NCBI GenBank assembly: GCA_030141605.1
Contig: JAQGDQ010000250.1
Location: 122,001-186,000, forward strand
Source of the DNA: Tubiluchus corallicola
Lineage: Eukaryota; Priapulida; Priapulimorpha; Priapulimorphida; Tubiluchidae
Length of the DNA: 64,000 nucleotides
Direction of reading: 5' to 3'
Position numbers and translations under genes: made by a program. This document shows, piece by piece, positions 14,309 through 24,400 of the stretch. The notes below the pieces were generated by a model. It ran no database searches, had not been told where the DNA came from, and saw nothing but the letters and a program-made list of their open reading frames with translations. Positions within the stretch are counted from its first letter, which is position 1. Each line of letters starts with the position of its first letter.

Positions 14309-17300
14309 TCACCATCATCATCATCAACATCAACATCAACATCATCATCATCATCATCATTTCCATAATAATAATAATCTTTGTTTTACATCTGCATCTT
14401 CCCACTTTACTGTTGGCAGCACGTGAGAAAACATTAACAATAGATCAATATAATTAATCAGATTACTATCAAAAGAAATATGTACTGATCAAAATGACTG
14501 GCAAAAGGGGAAGGTGGCATCCAAAACATGTAACTCACTGTTACACCAAGCAGTGTGCAATGCATTGCTAGCTAATTTGACATTGTTCTGAAGACAATGT
14601 GATGTCCAAAATCTCAAGTAATGGTTTATGACTTTGCCGCAAACACCTTTTTGTGATTTCCACGCTCTACCTAACGCAAAAAACTTAACTAATGATTTGA
14701 CACACTGTGAAAGTACAAGTGAATTACGCACAGTAAACATCGAGTCACTACTCACTGTGTATTCCTTCCTTTTTTCTGTTCCCGACTTGGACATTTCAAC
14801 TCGCTTCTGGTATCCCTGCTCAATCTTCTTTTGCCGTTCCTTCTCTTCTCTTAAACGAACTTGACCAAGTTCTCTAAAAGCACAAATTTTCATTTTTTGT
14901 ACAATGTAACAAATACGTCCTAGTCTAGCGTTTGGTTTACTTTGGCTAACATATATAATCTCACTCATAGCTGCAGTTATGGTTAAAAGTTTGTCTACTG
15001 CATTGCTCAATTTTACTTGTTCGAGTTTGTAAATCCTACATGTTGTATGTATAAGCCAACTAAATCAAAAACTAGCAAACTGTTGATCTGTACAACAGCT
15101 ATATCCCAAAATCAAGAAAATGAAGAAACATTTAAATTTGCAGTAACAGTTGATGAGTCATGTGTTAAGCTGAGATTTGAGAAATCTAATAGGGTAGATT
15201 TGAAATTGAGAAATCTAATGAAAATCTAAAGATAATCAGATAGGGTGGCCATGCAAAGATATTATTGATATTTTCCTTTAAATGGCTCAAAATTATAATC
15301 ACAAAAAACACAATCCTAGCAGAAAATTCCACAAAGAAGCAAGAACAAGAAAATATAAAACGTTTGTTGAAGTTCTAACATATAATTATTCTCGTATACG
15401 GTGTGCAGATTATATTGACGTAGTTGTGGTAACTGTGACATGAAAAATTGAAGCCCCTTCATTTTGAATTTATAAGGTCAAAGTTCAAATGTGCATAGAA
15501 TACGAAATGGTTAATACTTTTAACTTAGTGTTCACTCACTTCATTCATAAATTCATCATCTACCGTCAACGACACTTCCAGGTGGATAATTAATATGAAT
15601 TATTAATATCCAGAATCAATAAAATTTGGACAGAGATTCACTGCGTTGAGCACATTTCCTACCAAACTGCAAAGTATTACCGAACCGAGACTAGTAAATT
15701 ATTCACATGCATAGTTATGAAGCATAAGAAGTTAAAAACAGAAAGCAAACTTATAGCTACACTAGCAGGTACATGTCAGTACATGGGACCACCAGACAAT
15801 CTTTGCAGACCTAGTCCAGGTAGTGTTAACCACCAAAGAAAAGTTAACTTAAAAGTTAATTATATTAAGTGAACATTATTGTTTTAAATCCCACTACATA
15901 TTTATCACATGTATTATAAGAATGGCACAAAAGCACTATAGCTTCATCCATTATAATTTTACAGGCGTTTCTGACCTTGCTACGTTTGAACTTTGACCTT
16001 ATAAATTCAAAAGGGGCTTCAATTTTTCAGGTGCTAGCCAAACCTATCCCTGTGGCATGTTTAGTGACTGTAGTAGGTTCATCCATTTTGAATATATTGT
16101 GTGGACAGACAAATACACAGACACACACACAGTTCTAAGCAATTTAAAGGCCAACAGATATTGAAGTTTTTTACGCATTATTATGTTTACACAAAGAATT
16201 CATAGTTATTATTAAACAAAAGAAACTTATGCATTAAATAGCATTAAATAAGTTACCTTTTTCTGGCGAATTTCAAATACGTGCATTGCCATGTTTCGCA
16301 TCTTCGATGCAGGACAATGACATACGAGGTACAGAAAGCGTCTTTGGTCACAGAAGTTTGCTTACCGACCTTTGGTGACCTCTAGGCAGCATTCAATACG
16401 CCATTGGTCTCGCACAACGAAAATGGCAGTTCTTCAAATTTAATAACAACGCTAACAACGAAGTGATAAAAAAATCAAAAGAAACAAGTTTTACAGTAAG
16501 TTTATAATAAAATCAATTGAATAGCCGTAATGAAAGTATAATTTTAAGTCGTAAAAGCTTATATTATAGTGAGGATTCAGTTTGGCATTTATGACCTAGA
16601 TTCGCTATGACTGCTACTGACATGAGAAACTAAATAACTGGTTGCATAAAATCAGTTACAGAAGGAACAGTAAATTCAGTTGGTGACAGTCACTTACTTG
16701 CAATTATTGATACAACTGGCATCACTGTCATATTCGTCTGAGGCATCACAGCAATCTGAAAACATTGAGACACGAAAAAAACTAAAATTAAACCATTTCT
16801 GATTTTACGCTACTTTACAGTACATGTATGTTGTGTAGTATATAATCAATAAGTATGTGTAAACCAATCAATTTCATATGTTTGACATTCTCCACCATCA
16901 TATTTTTCAAAATTTCAGCTAAACTAACACAACTACTCAAAATCACAACAATATTAGGCATATTCTCAGGGCCAGATTATGACCTTTTTGGGCCCGTGGG
17001 CTAATGAAATTATGAGGCCACCCTCTAACTAGCCTGCACCCATCTTGAATATTTTTTACTCGTGATATATTTTAGCGCCATTTACATAGCTTGAAGTAAA
17101 GTTATTGTAAATTCATTAAATAAACTAGAATAACTATCTTTCGTTTGTCAATAAAAATATTCTTTAAGAAATATCACTATTAAAAACTAAATTAGCACAT
17201 ATTTTAACAAAACCGTAGTGAAAAGAATACATTTTTTACCAAAAGTTACCAAAGCTTGAGAAGCCCTGGGCTCCAGCCTAGCTTATAGAACAATCTGGTC

Positions 17301-18385
17301 CTGCTTATTCTACTTCACTACCAAACTTCATAACATGTGACACTTTTCGTTTAATTTTTGTTGAGTTACACGAACAGAAAAATAACGTTAGGGCAGTACA
17401 TGACACTCAGCGATGGTTGACGGTTAAAGGCCGAACTAAACAGCCTTAAAGCGTAATGCACCATATAAAAGCCCACAGCAGTGTAAGCTGATCAGTTTTC
17501 TAATCATCTTTCACAGTGTACAAAGATGCCAGCTTACTGCTAAAGTGCTGATAGCCACTGTTGGTACCATCGATAGGCTCTTATCTTTTGTTCAAATTTT
17601 AAACTAGAATGAGGCGGATATGAATACTTTGAATACATCACTCACCACATATTCCATCATTTACCCGAGCTGAAGGAATATATTTGGGCACATAACCAGC
17701 ATTTGTGCAATGAAAATGCCCGTGGGGACAAGCAGACGTGCCTAAAAAACAAAACAAACATAACAACCGTACGATACGTGCTTATTTTGTGGTCAAATAT
17801 TAACTAAATGTATGAAAGGAGGAACTTAAATGTGATAATCAGTTAACCTTCCACCAACCTGCATGGCGTTAAATTGGACCGATGAAGTGGGTCATCTGGG
17901 TCAAAAACTAACAATGAACATTAATGAAATTAGGGATGTTGTAAGATGTAAAAAGATTTTATTTCGTCTGTTAATACTATTTTGTGCTCCTTTAAGTCAG
18001 TGACACATAACCGACACAGGTTACCGAATAATGCTTAAATTGTTTCATGCTTACTGCTGCTCCGTTTATGGATGTTCAATTAACGATTTATCAAAGAACT
18101 ATATGTCGACGTTATTTACTGAATATAGAAAAGCATTGAGGCAAATCTTAAACTTGCCTAGAAACTCTCATTCCAGCATGACATTGAGTATTGCTGATAC
18201 ATATCCTCTACTCTTCCCATAAGCAAATTTCAAAGCTCTATTGTAACATAAATTTATCTGTTAATCTGTTCTGGACTTTGCATAATAAAAATGTAATTGG
18301 TTTCATAATGTATATACCAATGTAAACAGCATTACTGACCCTATTATATATTACATGTAATGCAATCATTATGGGTTAATAAAGA

Positions 18386-18437
<52 letters not shown>

Positions 18438-21400
18438 TGCACCAATCTAGTGGTCCCTGTCAATACTTTTCTTTTTTACATTGTAAGTGTTTTTAAAAGC
18501 TGCTATCAGTTAATTCTTAAATTGTCTATTTTGGTTCAGATGTGATATAACCATCTTGTTTATTTGGGCGATTGCTCATTATTCGCGTCAAATTATTAAT
18601 GTATTTTTGTGGCACAATGCCTTTGAATTATTTAATAGGTAGTTGAAAATTAAATTTTGTGAGAAAATTGCATACTCCTGCACATTGAAAATTCCAAAGC
18701 TGTATTGCTATGAAAAATAACAGTCAAGTAACTTTAAGATTAAAATTTGGTTGTACTGTAGATCTAAACGAAAATTTAAAATGTATTTGTAAGCTGTATA
18801 TTTTTATGCGAAATAAACTCATAATACTAATTGCTGAAAAACAAAGGACATAGATATTGATTTCGCATTACAGGACACTCTATTATAGGAAAATAAGAGC
18901 AACTAATGTGCATACTTAGCAATAAATTTAAGAAGCATCAGACCTGATTAGTAAACTGGTGGGTGACTCCCAGCAGAGCCAGGAACATTGTTTCTGAGCG
19001 ATTCACCAGTTTATTAATCTCATCTTTAGGATGTGTTCATGATAATGAGGTGGATTACAATCCCGTCGAAATCAAGAAAATAAAGGCGAGATCCTGTCAC
19101 TGAATGCTAAATACTGGACTCATTTTACAGATGTATCTGTGTTAATGAGCTGGGCTACAGTCCTGCCACAAGTCCCCAAAACCACCATCATAAAACAAAA
19201 TTCAGCCATTAAATACTAAGAATGGGTTTGCAGCAGGCTGAACATTATAAAAAATAATGGAATTAACTGTATGTTACAACTCTTGTTGTCGAAAACCAAA
19301 ACGTAACGCTGAATTGTTCCGTTTTTTTTAGTGTTAGAAGTATAGCTACGTATTCATAAGCAGGTTTGAAAAGTTGAATAAGACCATCCTGCTCTAAAGA
19401 AAGGCAATTATGCTGGCTACTAACCAGAAAGTAATAAAAGAATAGCTATTACAAATAGCTTTAATCTACATACATTAGTCGTACTTATTGTTTTGTGCTT
19501 TAGTTTACAAATGTGTACAATAGGTTAACCAGTTGCGTACATACTGGCGCGTCTACTGGTAACTAAGGAAACACGGATCACAGGTGTGGGACCCGCTGAA
19601 ATTAAGTGAGTACAAACAGGAACGTACTGCCCTAACAATGATGTCACTCTCGATCGGCTTCTCTTCCTCGGTTATACGACACTGGTCAAATTTCGCTGCA
19701 CACAGAAGAGGGCAAATATTGCAAATAACAGAGACAATACCGCCTCTCAATTGTAGCTGTGAACCGCTGAACGGACACAGATGGGCTGCCGTCAGAAATG
19801 CACTAAGTTGAAAGCGTGGCCCGACGAGTGTGGCGAGTTTCTCGGATTCGGTTTCGACCGGGGAGAATCCGAGCATCGTTTGGGAGAGCTTGGTTACTTG
19901 CTGGCAGATGACACAGTGACAAAGAGATAATAGCCAGCACTGAACCAATGTTACAACTAAGAACTGAGTGAGATTAATGTTGCAATGCTGCTAACACTGC
20001 TCACAGCTTTGGCCACAATCAAGAAAAACGACCGAAAGAAAATGACTGTTAATAAAAAAGTTGTTCAAACGTTATAAATCATGTAAACGCACGAAAATAA
20101 TATTAAATTAGAAAGTTTAAAAAAAATTACAGACTAAAAAATCATATGTCTCTTGCGATTTTACACGTTTCTGTAGTTTTCGTTCCAGCTGAGACAACCA
20201 CGAAAATAAGAAAAAGGGGTGTTAAGAGACAGTAAGCCATTTATTCTCTTTTTTCCCAAATTTTCACTTCTACTTTGTTTATGTACACAAAATGGCTCTA
20301 GATGTTTTTTGTCGGCATTAATTATGTTAATTCTTGCATCCTAGTCTTCATAGTATATATATATATATATACTACTATATTATATATATATATATATTAT
20401 AATATATATATTACTATATTATTATTATATATATTACATATTATTATATATTACTATATATATAAAAACATCTGGTGTCATTGAAGGATGGTATATATAC
20501 ATATATATCTCATCCTTCAATTTATAACTCATTTGCATAAGGTAGTACAAATGCATTACAATTATGCTTGCGACACACACAAGCATAATATGTAGCTACA
20601 ATAAGAAAATGGCATTCAGACAACCATGATCAAAGGACCCCATTTTAAAATCAAACTGATACATCCCATAAATAAAACACAAAATATTATTTTTTGCCTG
20701 GCAAAGATTTTAATTTGAATGGAAACCATTGTTGTGCGCTGTGCTTACACAGGTACCGGGGAGAAAGTTATGGCGCCAGACTTTGCCCAAACAAAAACAA
20801 ATAGCGAAAAGCGTCCAGGCTAAAAGGTACAATTTGGGAGGCACTTAATGCAACCCAGGTTTATATTTGCACAGCCAACAATTGAGCTGCACTGGACACA
20901 TGCCCAATGTTGTTGCTAAAATATAAACTGAAATGGATAGTCGATTAAGACCAGGTTATGTCGTAACTGAAATAACAATTGACACCTGCCAAAACCACTA
21001 CCAATAATACTTCCAAGCATTGCATATATTAAAGATAAAGCACAAATGCCAGGAATGCTGAAAACTGTCCAGTGATACAAAGATTGCCAAAGCAACTTTT
21101 GCTAGTGCAAAATTAAAAAAAGATATTTTTAAAAGGGACAAAAATGTTGGCACAAAAGCACAACATAATAGATTGAAGTGGAAACTGAGCAAAATGCAGT
21201 ATGACCAATATAATTCATTAAGGAAAATAGGATGATTTTTCACATACTACCCCATTTTCAAGTTCGATAAAAAGTATATATTTCAACACAATTAATACAG
21301 CAAAAGCGTTTCTGATAATTAAATAATGGATTAAAAACTTAACGAATGGCGGGCGAGCACAACTATTGATGACATCACAAACTAACATAATTTTTAACAG

Positions 21401-24400
21401 CAAAAACATTCCACGAGCGTGCTGCACGTGTTTGCAAAAGCGAAAATTGAAGTACAGTGTTACTGTAACATATTCAGTGTGTTGTACTAAAACTAAGCAA
21501 GTTTTAAGATAAAAATTTGAGTTTCAAATTTACCGCTGTGTTTACGCACGAGCTGTCGGATGTGTGTAGTTCATCACAAACTAACACATCTGAATTGAGA
21601 GGCACAGCACCTATTTTTGTGCAAAGCATTTCCAAAATGCAGGCGCTAATGCCCGTCTAACTGGTGAATGGCGAAATGCATGTAATAGCAAAAAACTAGT
21701 GGCACAAACGTGAAATTGTGTTTGTGTGGTAATAATTCTTTCACGTAGGTCATTTTTGAAAAAAATTGTGTTTACTTTCAATACTTTAAAGAATAGGTTG
21801 TTTTGACTTAAAGTTTAAGATCGAGTCCGGTTTTGCTTTAAATTCCCCAAAACCAAATAACGTGTTGCTCCCAAAGAATCTCACAGAGAAGCAGCTCTGA
21901 GAACAGATGTACGAGTATAACAATACAGTATGAAATACCCTCTCATATACAATAACTGCAGAGTATATGAAAAATCAATCTGCCAATAAGTAGCTGTTTA
22001 TTGTTCAACATGGCATTTATTAAGTGCAGACGATTGTTTTGACAGCAACTGTCATTATCTATGCTAAACATCAAGCCAAAACAAATAACACATAAATAAT
22101 GATTTGTTTTTTCTCTGAAGATGAAACTGCAACATAAATGTAAAATAGTATAAATAAGTACATCTTTAAAAACAGCAATGCACATAAGGAATTTCAAAAC
22201 AGTTTACAAACTAAAAATACCGTCAGTAGCTGCTCTTACACAGTGTTTTAAATTTGAACTTAATGTTTTACAAGAATATCAACATGAATTGAGCAAGACC
22301 AAATAATCTGAAATTTGGCAGTTTCCATCACCTGACAACAAATAGAGTCTAAATGATGAGGAATAATCTTTAAAGCAAAACCGGTCCCAATGTTAAACTG
22401 TAGGTCAAAACAACCTATTCTCTAAAACATTGACAGAAAACACACTGTTTTTTAAAGAATGACTTACATGAAAAAATTATTACCATACAAACACAATTTC
22501 GCATTCACACCACTAGTTCTTCACTGTAACATGCATTTCACCATTCCCTAGTTAGATGAGCACTAGCGCCTGTATTTCAGAAACATGTTGCGCAATTGCT
22601 GTACCTCTCAGTTCAGATGTGTTAGTTTGTGACGAACTGCACACATTCTACAGTTCATGTGTAAGTACAGCGGTAAATTTGAAATTTGATTTTTTATCTT
22701 ATAACTAGCCGAGTTTTAATACAACACATTGAATCTCTTACAGTAGCACATTACTCAAACTTTCGTTTTCGTAAACACGTTGAACACACTCATGGAAAGT
22801 TTTTGATGTTGAAAATTATGTTAGTTTGTGGTGTCATCACTAGCTGGACTCCTCCAATCGCTAAATTAGATTTTGATCTATTATATAACTATCAGAAATG
22901 TTTTTACTGTATCATTAGTGTTAAAATGTATACTTTTATCTTACTCAAAAATGGGATAATCTATGAGAAATCATCGTGTCTTTTTTATCAACTACCTTCT
23001 ATCAATAGCAAATTATAGTTTTATGAATTCTATTTCCCTGAACCAACATATAAACTTTTGCTTATCCATTGTTGCCCTTTATACCGAATGGCTATTGGTC
23101 TTTTTCATGATGATTTATGAAAAACACACGCAGTGTTTTCTAGGCATGACAACATTTTGTCTCATTGAAGGCCAAAGGCAAGTTCCCAAAAGCATGCGCA
23201 ACCAGACTTTTGCCAATTACAGCTAATTACTACATACCTGGTTCATCACTGGCATCGGCACAATCACAGTAGTCGTCGTTCACATATTGAAACGGTATTA
23301 CATTGGACCCATCAATACATCGAAAATCTTCTTCTGCATTATACAGAGGTAATTCTGAAAAAAAAGGTGTGTCTTAGTAGAGAAACGACAAGGGATAATC
23401 CCATATGTAAATGTGAAAATGCACCAATATATGCTATGTGCACTAGATACTTAGCTTGAGATTCAGATGTACAGGGTGGTACATAACTTTTTGCTAGGGG
23501 GCATAAAAACAGCAAGTAATAGCACAGAACAATTTATTACGTCAAAGTACATGATGAAACAGTAACTAAAAAATCTATTACGGTCTCAATATTTAGTGGG
23601 GAAGCTTTGCGCATCTCAAACAACCTAAATACTTGATGGATGTGAATATAGCAGAAACTTGAAAGCACTGCAATTGTTTTTCTTGATGAAACTGAATGGC
23701 CTAGAAGTTAGCCCACCTCACTGCCACCCCACAAAACACACTGGAGCCTATCCAGAAAGACACACTGACAGCTGAAACTAAGGTGATCCAAAAACGTGCT
23801 ACTAATTCGTATTCAAAAGTTAAGCAAAAGTTGGTATTCTAAGACAATATTATGCAAGACATGTTGAAGGACCTTGAGTTTCACAGTGATCTCTGCCCCA
23901 ACACCTTCAAGATCGCAGTCTGTGCAAGACTGTCTTACTTACTATTTGAGCATGATAGATTCTCTACTGTTTCAGCAATAAATTGTTCTGTACTATTACT
24001 AATTGTTTTTGTAACCGCTAGCAAAAGATTATGTACCATCCTGTACTTCATCACGCAGCCGGAGCAATGTGAACGGATAATTTCTGTGTAGAATTAAACA
24101 TTTACTATAGATTAATTAAAATGTTTACAACACTTTCACAAGCTGCTTATCCTTCTTCAGTAGGCATTACAAGTTCATGAAAAGTTTCGGAATTAAAAGT
24201 CAATCTAACAAAATATAAAGTAATTAAACTCAAATGACATCAACACCACACACAAACAACAAATAAGTGACAAACAACTGCAACAACATAATCGCTTTCC
24301 ACCCAGTAAAATGTACATGTTGTTCATCACTTCATTAAATCGTGTTAGCAACCTGCTTTTTTAGTTTTACTTGCACAGCTTAACTGTTAAACTTTGTTCT

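Noticed and set aside
14109-14426. His/Ile and Asp/Met-rich frames
   Set aside because: Produced by the (ATC)n tract in a PRKCSH intron.
19553-19948. 131-codon minus-strand frame as a gene
   Set aside because: No recognisable domain, and an overlapping frame on the other strand is also open; GC composition alone may keep it open.
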